Positions 8,782 through 14,375 of a stretch of 21,892 nucleotides of DNA are shown here, piece after piece (the stretch's first letter is position 1; the number at the start of each line of letters is the position of its first letter). The notes below the pieces were generated by a model. The model worked only from the letters and a program-made list of their open reading frames with translations. It was not told the DNA's origin and searched no databases. Source of the stretch: Brucella pseudogrignonensis (GTDB lineage Bacteria; Pseudomonadota; Alphaproteobacteria; Rhizobiales; Rhizobiaceae); NCBI RefSeq assembly GCF_032190615.1, contig NZ_JAVLAT010000005.1, positions 1 to 21,892 on the forward strand, in the 5' to 3' direction. The position numbers and the translations under genes were made by a program.

Positions 8782-9033
8782 TCAATTGGATAAGTAATCA
8801 CCGCTTGTTATCGGGGTAAAACAGCTTCTAACAGGCGGGTCCAAGTACCCTTGACCAAATATGGTCAGAGGCAACTTTTTGTCCTTGATATGAGCGAACA
8901 AATAGAGAGGAAGCGGCTCATTGGGGAAATGATAAATATATTGCCCAACCTCTAATTGAAGCGATGAAACGTCATCGAACGAGAGAACCGGTAATTTTCG
9001 CTGTGCTAATATCGCTTCATTTAGATCGGACAT
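8782..9033 (-). CDS. Unknown small protein, moron-like
   Basis: This 83-residue protein is encoded against the direction of the late genes, with its 3' end five bases from the fibre stop. The start is supported by AGAGGA six bases before the ATG. A perfect -10 hexamer TATAAT (minus strand, 9050-9055) lies just upstream, though I see no matching -35. An independently placed reversed gene after the fibre is the pattern of a moron, a gene expressed from the prophage for the benefit of phage or host. The sequence (LSFDDVSSLQLEVGQYIYHF; LPLYLFAHIKDKKLPLTIFG) suggests a small soluble beta-rich protein. No signal peptide, membrane segment or known motif is visible. Confidence 0.55.
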   Translation of the reverse strand: MSDLNEAILAQRKLPVLSFDDVSSLQLEVGQYIYHFPNEPLPLYLFAHIKDKKLPLTIFGQGYLDPPVRSCFTPITSGDYLSN

Positions 9034-9265
9034 GAGTATCCTCTGGTAAATTATAGAGAGATTGTATTCAGCGTCGGCTTGCCCGTCCAGCGGATTTGTC
9101 GGCGCCTCAGATAAAAACTGTTGTCATCCGATCTGTGGCGCGGCGCTAGCGATTTTGTCTTTTTGTGCCAAAGCTAACGACGGTCTGCCCAGAATGTGCC
9201 GCCGTGCCACACCTACCTCAGAACCGCTGATTTAACAGCTTCAATTCTTTTAAAATTTTCGCCTG

Positions 9266-9288
9266 ACCGCCCACTGAGGCGGTTTTTT
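9266..9288 (+). terminator. Rho-independent terminator of the tail operon
   Basis: ACCGCC, loop CACTGA, GGCGGT followed by six T (9283-9288) makes a clear stem and U-tract in the plus direction. It would end rightward transcripts from the tail operon before the lysis cassette. On the minus strand there is no T-run directly after the stem. Confidence 0.8.
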
Positions 9289-9302
9289 GTGCCGAAAGGA
9301 AA

Positions 9303-9404
9303 TCACCTCGGCAAGCGCCACATGAGATAGCTAGCTAAAGCAAAAGCAAAAAATGCTGAACCCAAGAGCCAAAACTCAGGTTGTATGTTTTCTAAAATAT
9401 TCAT
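9303..9404 (-). CDS. Tiny single-helix membrane protein (33 aa)
   Basis: An ATG at 9404 opens a 33-residue frame ending TGA at 9303. The sequence starts MNILENIQPEFW and continues as one hydrophobic helix (LLGSAFFAFALASYLMW), ending RLPR. A charged N-terminus, a single 17-18-residue helix and a short basic tail is the normal form of small membrane proteins. A G-rich run (GGGGG) seven bases before the ATG could serve as ribosome site. It lies just outside the lysis cassette and on the opposite strand, so an antiholin-like or host-directed role is conceivable, but the function is unknown and the ORF is unproven. Confidence 0.4.
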   Translation of the reverse strand: MNILENIQPEFWLLGSAFFAFALASYLMWRLPR

Positions 9405-9497
9405 GCACGCCCCCACGTAACCCCTAACCGTGGCATCAATATTTCAGTGAGGTAGTGGTCACAAGTGGGTGTAACTGTCGCACTTTTCAAAAGTAAA

Positions 9498-9524
9498 CCC
9501 CAGATGCTGGCGGGCGATCTGGGG
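9498..9524 (+). promoter_or_regulatory. Perfect 8-bp hairpin before the lysis cassette
   Basis: CCCCAGAT (9498-9505) pairs perfectly with ATCTGGGG (9517-9524) around an 11-base loop, about 70 bases before the endolysin ATG. No T-run follows, so it is unlikely to be a plain terminator. It could be a transcript 5' structure, an antitermination site or a protein-binding site. Confidence 0.4.
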
Positions 9525-9592
9525 CTACGCCTTGCACGATGCGGGTAGCATCAAAGCGCAATAGCAGCATCTCACAAAAATAGGAAAACACA

Positions 9593-10276
9593 ATGGCACG
9601 ACGCATCAACGCGGCGGGGCTTTCGCTCATCCAGCAATGGGAAGGGCTTAAGCTGACCGCTTATAAAGACGTGGCTGGTATCTGGACGATTGGCTACGGG
9701 CATACGTCCGCAGCTGGATCACCAACGGTCACACCGGGAATGACGATCACGAAGGCCGAGGCTTCGCGCATTCTGCAGAACGATCTAGCGAAGTTTGAAG
9801 CGCGGGTTGAACGTCTGGTCAAGGTTCCACTTACTGACAATCAGTTCGCTGTACTGAGCTCCTTCGACTACAACACCGGCGCGCTTCACAAATCGACGTT
9901 GCTCAAAAAGCTGAACAAAGGCGATTACGATGCAGTACCGGGCGAGCTTGCCAAGTGGGTGAATGCCGGCGGCAAGAAGGTGCAGGGGCTTGTGAACCGG
10001 CGTGCTGCCGAAGCTGGCTTATGGGCCAAGGGTGCCTTTGTCTCTTCAAACACAGTTACAGCGACGACGAAGGCCAACAAAACAGACGTTGCAACAATCG
10101 GCGGCACGGGCGCAGCGGGTGCGGCGGCAACTGTTGGGCCGGTCATTCCAGAGATTGTAAGCACGATTTCAAATCAGCAGGATGAGCTTTCGAGCGGTCA
10201 GTGGGTGCGTGTTGCAATTGCGGCTGTAATTGTCGGGCTTACTCTCTGGGGCATATATCGAAAGATCAAATCATGA
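9593..10276 (+). CDS. Endolysin, GH24 lysozyme with C-terminal membrane helix
   Basis: This 227-residue enzyme hydrolyses the glycan strands of peptidoglycan at lysis. The T4-lysozyme-type triad is intact with the usual spacing: Glu17 (IQQWEG), Asp26 (AYKDVAG) and Thr32 (IWTIGYGHT). The catalytic domain runs to about residue 150 (NRRAAEAGLW). An Ala/Gly/Thr-rich linker follows. A C-terminal hydrophobic helix at about 206-221 (VAIAAVIVGLTLWGIY) is followed by a basic RKIKS end. No N-terminal signal peptide or SAR helix is present, so the C-terminal helix is presumably what places the enzyme at the membrane. ATG 9593 has AGGA at 9582-9585. The stop overlaps the next start as ATGA. Confidence 0.9.
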   Translation: MARRINAAGLSLIQQWEGLKLTAYKDVAGIWTIGYGHTSAAGSPTVTPGMTITKAEASRILQNDLAKFEARVERLVKVPLTDNQFAVLSSFDYNTGALHKSTLLKKLNKGDYDAVPGELAKWVNAGGKKVQGLVNRRAAEAGLWAKGAFVSSNTVTATTKANKTDVATIGGTGAAGAAATVGPVIPEIVSTISNQQDELSSGQWVRVAIAAVIVGLTLWGIYRKIKS

Positions 10277-10548
10277 TCTGGGCGCTAATCCCCAACCGGT
10301 TGAAGATCGTCGCCGCCGCTGTTCTGGCGGCATTTTTGTGTCTGGCTGCTGGATATGCGGCCGGAACAATCAAAGAGCGTCAGCGGTCAGCATTGGCCGC
10401 AGCAGAAGCAACCGCAAAGGCAATCCAAAAGAGGGCGGATATAGATGAGGAAGTTATCAATATGGATGCTGTTGCTCTGTGCAAGCGCCTTGGCGGGGTG
10501 CGCGAGCAATGCGACGAACTGCGCGGGCTGGAAGCAGATAAGCCTTAA
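10273..10548 (+). CDS. Rz-like inner-membrane spanin subunit
   Basis: This 91-residue protein has one N-terminal transmembrane helix (residues about 12-31, IVAAAVLAAFLCLAAGYAAG) and a charged, Ala/Glu/Lys-rich helical periplasmic part with two Cys (ALCKRLGG, REQCDELRG). This is the form of i-spanins, which help disrupt the outer membrane at the last step of lysis. It starts inside the endolysin stop (ATGA). A second gene, in the +1 frame, begins within its 3' third and encodes a small lipoprotein, as in the lambda Rz/Rz1 arrangement. The assignment comes from topology and the overlap; the primary sequence alone would not show it. Confidence 0.7.
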   Translation: MIWALIPNRLKIVAAAVLAAFLCLAAGYAAGTIKERQRSALAAAEATAKAIQKRADIDEEVINMDAVALCKRLGGVREQCDELRGLEADKP

Positions 10549-10645
10549 GCCTGACACTGCCGTCTATCTCGCCGGTAACGATCTAAAGGCGGGGCAGGGG
10601 ATTGCAGGACATAATCAATTCGGGAAATCGCGGGGCTGCTGGTAA
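10445..10645 (+). CDS. Rz1-like small lipoprotein (outer-membrane spanin)
   Basis: This 66-residue protein has a lipoprotein signal: basic MRK, a hydrophobic core (IWMLLLCASA) and lipobox Leu16-Ala17-Gly18-Cys19. The mature part is about 48 residues (NCAGWKQISLKPDTAVY; GHNQFGKSRGCW). It starts inside the preceding gene in another frame, the hallmark of Rz1-type o-spanins, and its stop overlaps the next start (TAATG). Unlike lambda Rz1 it is not proline-rich and extends well beyond the Rz-like gene. Lipoproteins of this kind, with W..I and GCW ends, are common after endolysin genes in rhizobial phages as far as I recall. Confidence 0.7.
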   Translation: MRKLSIWMLLLCASALAGCASNATNCAGWKQISLKPDTAVYLAGNDLKAGQGIAGHNQFGKSRGCW

Positions 10646-11061
10646 TGACAATCCCGAAATTTCAGTGGACCATAAATCTTAATACCGTTTTACAGGTGAT
10701 AACTCTTGCCGGGGTTGTCGGTGGATGGATTTACATATGGGCCAATACAGAGCGAGATATTGACGAGCTTCAAGCGTGGCGCGTCGATCATGAGCTTTTG
10801 CACAAAGAGCGCCTCGCAGATGTGAAGGCAAATGAAGCCCGGCAGGATGAGCGCATGAAAGGTATCGAAGCCGATGTGCGTAAGTTAACTGGTATCACTG
10901 ATAATCTTGCCTACAGGGTTGCAGCCAACGAACAGGCCACGTCAAACACGTCTGAGACTGTCAGTAAAATTCAGGACACGCTCGCGCAACTTGGCGGCGA
11001 CATGCGTGTTGTGAAAGAGATATTGCAGAGGATCGAAGCAGGACAGAAGAAGGGGCATTAA
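10645..11061 (+). CDS. Membrane-anchored coiled-coil protein of the lysis cassette
   Basis: This 138-residue protein has one hydrophobic helix near the N-terminus (about residues 13-33, TVLQVITLAGVVGGWIYIW). A long charged helical region with heptad-like spacing follows (about 38-133: ERDIDELQAWRVDHELLHKE; RKLTGITDNLAYRVAANEQ; LGGDMRVVKEILQRIEAG). It is the last gene of the cassette, coupled by TAATG to the lipoprotein gene. It could be a holin-like protein or another spanin-type subunit; no separate holin with two or three helices is visible nearby. Its stop is one base from the convergent gene on the minus strand. Confidence 0.6.
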   Translation: MTIPKFQWTINLNTVLQVITLAGVVGGWIYIWANTERDIDELQAWRVDHELLHKERLADVKANEARQDERMKGIEADVRKLTGITDNLAYRVAANEQATSNTSETVSKIQDTLAQLGGDMRVVKEILQRIEAGQKKGH

Positions 11062-11062
11062 C

Positions 11063-11257
11063 TTATTCGTCCGGGTCGGTTCCGCTCTCACCCATGTAAA
11101 CGCCATGAGCCGCTTGAAGCATGACCTTTGCTGCTTCCAATCGGTCCCACCCTGCGGCCTCGGCTTCGTCTAAGGCATCGACAACCTTTGCCGCCATTTC
11201 TGCCTCACATTCGAGATTACGATCCGGATATTTGCCTTCGCGCCTTGGTCTGTTCAT
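11063..11257 (-). CDS. Unknown small acidic protein
   Basis: This 64-residue protein begins at ATG 11257, which has a perfect AGGAGG six to seven bases upstream. A longer reading from 11290 would bury that site. It has a basic N-terminus (MNRPRREGKYPDRN), then an Ala/Glu/Asp-rich helix (CEAEMAAKVVDALDEAEAAG; DRLEAAKVMLQAAHGVY) and an acidic end. I do not recognise the family. It is the last of four small minus-strand genes (12004 to 11063) convergent with the lysis cassette. Confidence 0.65.
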   Translation of the reverse strand: MNRPRREGKYPDRNLECEAEMAAKVVDALDEAEAAGWDRLEAAKVMLQAAHGVYMGESGTDPDE

Positions 11258-11298
11258 TGCATCCTCCTGTTTTCCAAGAAGGTAGGGCAACTACGGAT

Positions 11299-11607
11299 TT
11301 AGGCTATATCTGCGAGAGATCGGCGTTGAGGCGGTTCGGGATGAAACTCGAGCTTTCCTTGTTCCTGCAAGGTTTCAAACATGAGGACAATTGTGTCAAT
11401 GGCCTCTTGTTTACTGTCACATAAGCCGTAGGGTAGTTTGGAAAATGGGTTTCGGCTAGCGCTCAGATACCACCCCCACATGCCCGCACTAGGTCCATGT
11501 TCATTTCTCAAAAGTCGGGCAAAAGTTCCTCGTTCGCAATAGGCGATAAAATCCCCCGGGGCTGTTTGTCCGCCAATAACGGTGCGCTTCCATTCTAGTT
11601 TAATCAT
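11299..11607 (-). CDS. Unknown small protein
   Basis: This 102-residue protein starts at ATG 11607, overlapping the preceding stop as ATGA, so it is translated together with the zinc-ribbon gene upstream. The sequence has a beta-rich first half (MIKLEWKRTVIGGQTAPGDF; GPSAGMWGWYLSASRNP) and a helix (KQEAIDTIVLMFETLQEQGK). The compact, Trp- and Gly-rich make-up is typical of small early phage proteins. No motif points to a function. Confidence 0.6.
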   Translation of the reverse strand: MIKLEWKRTVIGGQTAPGDFIAYCERGTFARLLRNEHGPSAGMWGWYLSASRNPFSKLPYGLCDSKQEAIDTIVLMFETLQEQGKLEFHPEPPQRRSLADIA

Positions 11608-11813
11608 CGTTCCGGGTTCCCATAGCTTATGAAGTTTCCGGTTCTATTGCCGCATTTGCTGCATACGATTCGTTTTTCCAGTTCTTCCAGCGTCTGCCAT
11701 TCACCAAAACGCACGGCCATTAACGGCGCTGTCTTCTCGTAGTGGTGATTGCATTTCGCACAGGTGAACCGGACGACATTGGTGTGTCTCAGGTTCTTAA
11801 GGACGGTTTTCAT
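11604..11813 (-). CDS. Small zinc-ribbon protein
   Basis: This 69-residue protein has two CxxC pairs: Cys-Ala-Lys-Cys at about residues 18-21 and Cys-Ser-Lys-Cys at about 51-54. They are separated by 29 residues, forming one likely zinc ribbon. Ribbons of this size usually bind nucleic acid or protein. It is coupled by ATGA overlaps to both neighbours. Its place in a putatively LexA-controlled operon suggests a role in induction or DNA damage, but this is only inference. Confidence 0.65.
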   Translation of the reverse strand: MKTVLKNLRHTNVVRFTCAKCNHHYEKTAPLMAVRFGEWQTLEELEKRIVCSKCGNRTGNFISYGNPER

Positions 11814-12004
11814 TTAATGACGGTTGGTTTCCAGCCACGAGTAAAGCCCATCGACATTGCAAGGCTGGCATACTCGATCTCTTTGACGAGGAAGTCGCGG
11901 TCTTTTAGAAGCGCTTCAATTGCTGCCCGCACATCGCCCTTGTGATATGCAAGTACCAGCTCAATTTCATTGTCATATTCATTTTCTTGCGCAAACGCAT
12001 TCAT
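11810..12004 (-). CDS. Unknown small protein, first gene of a putative SOS operon
   Basis: This 64-residue helical protein (MNAFAQENEYDNEIELVLAY; AAIEALLKDRDFLVKEIEYA) starts at ATG 12004, with GGAG about nine bases upstream, and ends in an ATGA overlap. It is the promoter-proximal gene of the group 12004-11063. The GTTC-N7-GTTC box at 12075-12089 lies 71 bases upstream. I do not recognise a family. Confidence 0.6.
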   Translation of the reverse strand: MNAFAQENEYDNEIELVLAYHKGDVRAAIEALLKDRDFLVKEIEYASLAMSMGFTRGWKPTVIK

Positions 12005-12074
12005 TGTACTGCTCCGTTAAAAAGCAGATACACACGCCAATCGTATATCTGTGTTAGTCTCGACCGCCATCGAT

Positions 12075-12089
12075 GTTCTTATTTTGTTC
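12075..12089 (-). promoter_or_regulatory. LexA-type SOS box (alphaproteobacterial)
   Basis: GTTC (12075-12078), seven bases, GTTC (12086-12089) is an exact match to the alphaproteobacterial LexA operator GTTC-N7-GTTC. It lies 71 bases before the first gene of the 12004-11063 operon. An exact match is expected by chance about once per 33 kb on both strands, so its position in a short intergenic region is the main support. Confidence 0.5.
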
Positions 12090-12158
12090 ATGCTAGTAGA
12101 AAGAGTCAATACGCCGCATGCACGGAAGAAAATTATTTTGCGTGAAGGGTTGGAAGGT

Positions 12159-12219
12159 GAACCGATTGCCACACCCGACTTAGGTGTGGCGGAACACGTT
12201 GAGAACCGATTGCCACACC
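12159..12219 (+). repeat. 17-bp direct repeat and 8-bp palindrome, left attP arm
   Basis: GAACCGATTGCCACACC occurs at 12159-12175 and again at 12203-12219, 44 bases apart. Between them GGTGTGGC (12183-12190) is the inverted form of GCCACACC and pairs with 12168-12175 around seven bases. I read these as arm-type integrase sites or sites for an accessory factor. Confidence 0.65.
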
Positions 12220-12259
12220 TTGAAAAATATCAAAGCGTTTTCAATTGCTTATAATGATC

Positions 12260-12300
12260 TTACAAAAATGTTGGAGGCCTCACCCGGAGTGGTTTTGTAA
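12260..12300. other. Candidate attP core (tRNA 3'-end-like)
   Basis: TTACAAAA (12260-12267) and TTTTGTAA (12293-12300) are a perfect inverted pair around 25 bases. Within it, the reverse complement of 12272-12290 (ACTCCGGGTGAGGCCTCCA) can be laid exactly on positions 58-76 of a tRNA 3' end. The discriminator is U followed by CCA and the acceptor strand is TGAGGCC, as would suit a tRNA-Cys or tRNA-Gly. Phages often integrate at tRNA 3' ends. GCCACACC motifs lie on both sides, as arm sites do. Confidence 0.45.
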
Positions 12301-12330
12301 AACAATATCAATTAGTTATAAGCCGTTTTC

Positions 12331-12395
12331 GCCACACATGGCTTTATAAATTATCATTATTTATCAATGTTGTGCGCCACACCGTGCCACACCTA
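12331..12395 (+). repeat. GCCACACC repeats, right attP arm
   Basis: GCCACACA at 12331-12338 and GCCACACC at 12376-12383 and 12386-12393 continue the motif family on the other side of the candidate core. The last two are ten bases apart, one helical turn, and the final copy overlaps the integrase stop codon. Confidence 0.6.
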
Positions 12396-13514
12396 TTCCG
12401 CCTCATCTAGGCTGATCAGCTTATCACCTAAACCATCCCAATTGATCTTTGCAACAGCTGATCGCGCCAGTCGCGCACGTTCTGCATTTCGGGTATAGAT
12501 TTTTGATGTTTTTGCATCTCTCCAGCCGAACATAGCTTCAAGCATATTGTCCGTCGCCTCATTGTGCGCCTGATCTGTTGCCAGCCCTTTGCGAACTGAA
12601 TGCGACGTTAGATGATTAAGACCAGCTTGATTGAACCAGTCAGAAATCCGGTTCCCAAGACCTTTAACGGAAAACGGCTTGTTGAAATCCGTCTTGAGAT
12701 AGACGAGGCCTGTAATCTCCTGCTGGTCTAGTACCGATATCAGAATGGGGTGAAGTGGAATAATAATATCCACCGGCGTCGTATTCCGGTTTTTGAATAG
12801 CCGCAGTCGAAACTCGTCATTCTTTCGGTGTTGCGGACCAAGCACTGCCAAATCAGAAACACGAAAACCAGTGTACATCTGGATTGCCAGATAAAGCGCA
12901 GCCTTGGACTTTGGCCCATGGTGCTCAATGAATTTAGCCAGATCCTCGGCGGTAGCAGTCGCATGACCATCTGTGCGCATCCGGTACGCATCCACACCCT
13001 TAGCGATATTCGGCACGATTTGCTTTGCGTCTTTCTTCGTGTCGAATACTTGGCGTAGTATCTTTAGGCGCTCATCTGCCGCAAAAGGTGTTTCTTTCTT
13101 GCGAGTTTTCAGAACTTCAATATGGGCTGCGGTCATCTTAGAAAGCGGTATATCCGCAAATAATCGGGGGTCGTTCTCGCTCAGTGGCTCAAGCAGCATT
13201 GCATCAATGATAGCGCGGCGCTTGGCTTTCGTGGTTTCATCAAGCTTTAAAAAAGGCTCCGAGGTCATATACTGAATGCACAGCCACCGGAATGAGTATG
13301 GCTTTACCGGTGCCAACTGACCTTGACCGCCCTTGACCTTTGGCTTTTTCACCTCAAGGCTATTACGAGCCTGCCAATACTTTTTAAGAAATTCTTCGCT
13401 ATTTATATCGTCTGGCAAACGACAAATGCGCCGACCATCTATTCGCAGATAGTAGCGCATTGTGCCGTGACGGCTTTTATTCTTTTCAATGAATGGCAGT
13501 TCAATATTCGTCAT
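12393..13514 (-). CDS. int: Tyrosine-family site-specific integrase
   Basis: This 373-residue recombinase would integrate and excise the phage. The catalytic set is readable: Arg218 (YTGFRVSDL), Lys241 (RLFKNRNT), His305 and Arg308 (HSVRKGLA), Trp331 in place of the second His (FGWRDA) and the nucleophile Tyr340 (SKIYTRN). The N-terminal 70 residues (RHGTMRYYLRIDGRRICRLP) look like an arm-binding domain, and residues about 72-170 like the core-binding domain. ATG 13514 has only a weak ribosome site, and the excisionase-like gene ends nine bases upstream, so coupling is likely. The gene reads toward the attP-like region, as lambda int does. Trp at the fifth catalytic position is a known variant and does not imply loss of function. 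Confidence 0.92.
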   Translation of the reverse strand: MTNIELPFIEKNKSRHGTMRYYLRIDGRRICRLPDDINSEEFLKKYWQARNSLEVKKPKVKGGQGQLAPVKPYSFRWLCIQYMTSEPFLKLDETTKAKRRAIIDAMLLEPLSENDPRLFADIPLSKMTAAHIEVLKTRKKETPFAADERLKILRQVFDTKKDAKQIVPNIAKGVDAYRMRTDGHATATAEDLAKFIEHHGPKSKAALYLAIQMYTGFRVSDLAVLGPQHRKNDEFRLRLFKNRNTTPVDIIIPLHPILISVLDQQEITGLVYLKTDFNKPFSVKGLGNRISDWFNQAGLNHLTSHSVRKGLATDQAHNEATDNMLEAMFGWRDAKTSKIYTRNAERARLARSAVAKINWDGLGDKLISLDEAE

Positions 13515-13523
13515 TGCTTATTC

Positions 13524-13796
13524 TCAGGCTGCTTTCCATTCTTCCCCGTCATCAGAAGCTCCGCCAAATGCGCCGTGCGTATCTGTGGGCCATTCCGCCA
13601 TGGCTGCAACAATCTCCGAAATAAGCCAGACTTTCCGGGTGTGCCACTTCTTTGGAGGTGGCAGCATGCCTTCACTAACCATCACGTCAACCGTATTAGG
13701 GCTTACGCCAATCGAAATGGCAACCTCTGCACGGCTCAAGCCAATCCGAGGAATAGGGTTGGTTAGATTTGTTGCTGCGGGATCATTCCTCATCAT
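13524..13796 (-). CDS. Excisionase-like helix-turn-helix protein
   Basis: This 90-residue protein has a winged-helix DNA-binding core at about residues 16-63 (RIGLSRAEVAISIGVSPNTV, then EGMLPPPKKWHTRKVWLISE) like MerR/AlpA-type excisionases. Such proteins bend attachment-site DNA and favour excision. The last 25 residues are acidic and probably disordered. It is the gene directly upstream of int and on the same strand, which supports the call. ATG 13796 is chosen because GGAGG lies nine bases upstream; TTG 13805 or GTG 13802 would be too near that site. An AlpA-like transcription regulator is the main alternative. Confidence 0.7.
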   Translation of the reverse strand: MMRNDPAATNLTNPIPRIGLSRAEVAISIGVSPNTVDVMVSEGMLPPPKKWHTRKVWLISEIVAAMAEWPTDTHGAFGGASDDGEEWKAA

Positions 13797-13875
13797 GGAC
13801 ACCAACCTCCGTCAATTTGTGATTTGTTTCTGTTTCGTTCACGGTGTAATAGCTGCCGCCTGATAGGAGGTCGGC

Positions 13876-14139
13876 ATGAAGGTTTATCGTCCATACGCAA
13901 CGCTTGGCGGCTGCATTGAGAATGGCATGCGGTTCAACATTTTCTGCATGGACTGCGCCCACAATAACTGGCTGGATTTGGTGAAGGCTTCTGAGAAGCT
14001 TGGCCCAGATCACACGACAAACCGAGATGTTTTGCTTTCCAAGCTCAAGTGCAGCAAATGTGGAAGCAAGCAGGTTGACATGCGCGCCCACCCAGTTGAG
14101 GCCGGAAGAACGGGGATCGCCAAAGGTGGCTGGAGCTAG
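13876..14139 (+). CDS. Small zinc-ribbon protein on the opposite strand
   Basis: This 87-residue protein is the only plus-strand gene between int and the right edge. Its start is supported by a perfect AGGAGG (13865-13870) five bases before the ATG. Four cysteines in two CxxC pairs (FCMDCAHNN and KCSKCGSKQ) suggest a zinc ribbon. The pairs are about 34 residues apart with a charged helix between them. It is divergent from the excisionase-like gene (79 bases between starts) and ends five bases before the convergent early operon. No function is recognised. Its own strong ribosome site suggests regulation separate from the leftward operon. Confidence 0.7.
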   Translation: MKVYRPYATLGGCIENGMRFNIFCMDCAHNNWLDLVKASEKLGPDHTTNRDVLLSKLKCSKCGSKQVDMRAHPVEAGRTGIAKGGWS

Positions 14140-14144
14140 GCTTC

Positions 14145-14375
14145 TCACTCACTCCCCCTTTCTTGCAGTGCGGTGCGGTCTGACTTCATCGCTTCCCATG
14201 CGGCCAAAACGTCAGTCGGTTTATCGAACGACTTACGGCCAAGAAGTGGGAAGTCGTCAACGTCTGATAAACGCCATCTGTCATTTGAGAGGCGGATGGC
14301 AAATGCCACAACGCTTCCACCTTCAACAATCCTATGGCAATCCTTATCGTATCGCTCAAGCTTAGCCATGGTCAC
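14145..14375 (-). CDS. Unknown small protein at the end of the early operon
   Basis: This 76-residue protein reads GTG at 14375 (overlapping the previous stop as GTGA) or ATG at 14369; I prefer the GTG because AAAGG is better spaced for it. The N-terminal part has a strand-rich pattern (VVAFAIRLSNDRWRLSDVDD) followed by a helix (KPTDVLAAWEAMKSD). It is the last leftward gene before the convergent zinc-ribbon gene. No family is recognised. Confidence 0.6.
   Translation of the reverse strand: MTMAKLERYDKDCHRIVEGGSVVAFAIRLSNDRWRLSDVDDFPLLGRKSFDKPTDVLAAWEAMKSDRTALQERGSE

Larger units (their letters stand above)
9034..9592. other. Intergenic region between fibre/moron and lysis genes
   Basis: These 559 bases hold no long reading frame. 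They contain the -10-like TATAAT for the reversed gene (9050-9055), a lone copy of the integrase-region motif (CCGTGCCACACCTA at 9202-9215), a rho-independent terminator (9266-9288), a 33-codon minus-strand ORF (9303-9404) and a hairpin before the endolysin gene (9498-9524). A promoter for the lysis genes is expected here, but I cannot pick one out. Confidence 0.6.
12005..12392. other. Intergenic region with LexA-type box and attP-like site
   Basis: These 388 bases separate the small minus-strand operon from the integrase gene. They hold the LexA-type box (12075-12089) and a cluster of GCCACACC motifs around a candidate core (12159-12395), described separately. No credible gene is seen; a plus-strand frame across 12051-12254 lacks a ribosome site and is crossed by the repeats. 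Confidence 0.7.

Noticed and set aside
12051..12254. 67-codon plus-strand frame beside the LexA box
   Set aside because: It has no ribosome site, its end is made of the GCCACACC repeats, and the composition looks like translated regulatory DNA.
13826..13840. GTTT-N7-GTTC in the int/xis divergent region, a near match to the LexA box
   Set aside because: One core base differs from GTTC-N7-GTTC; such near matches are common by chance.
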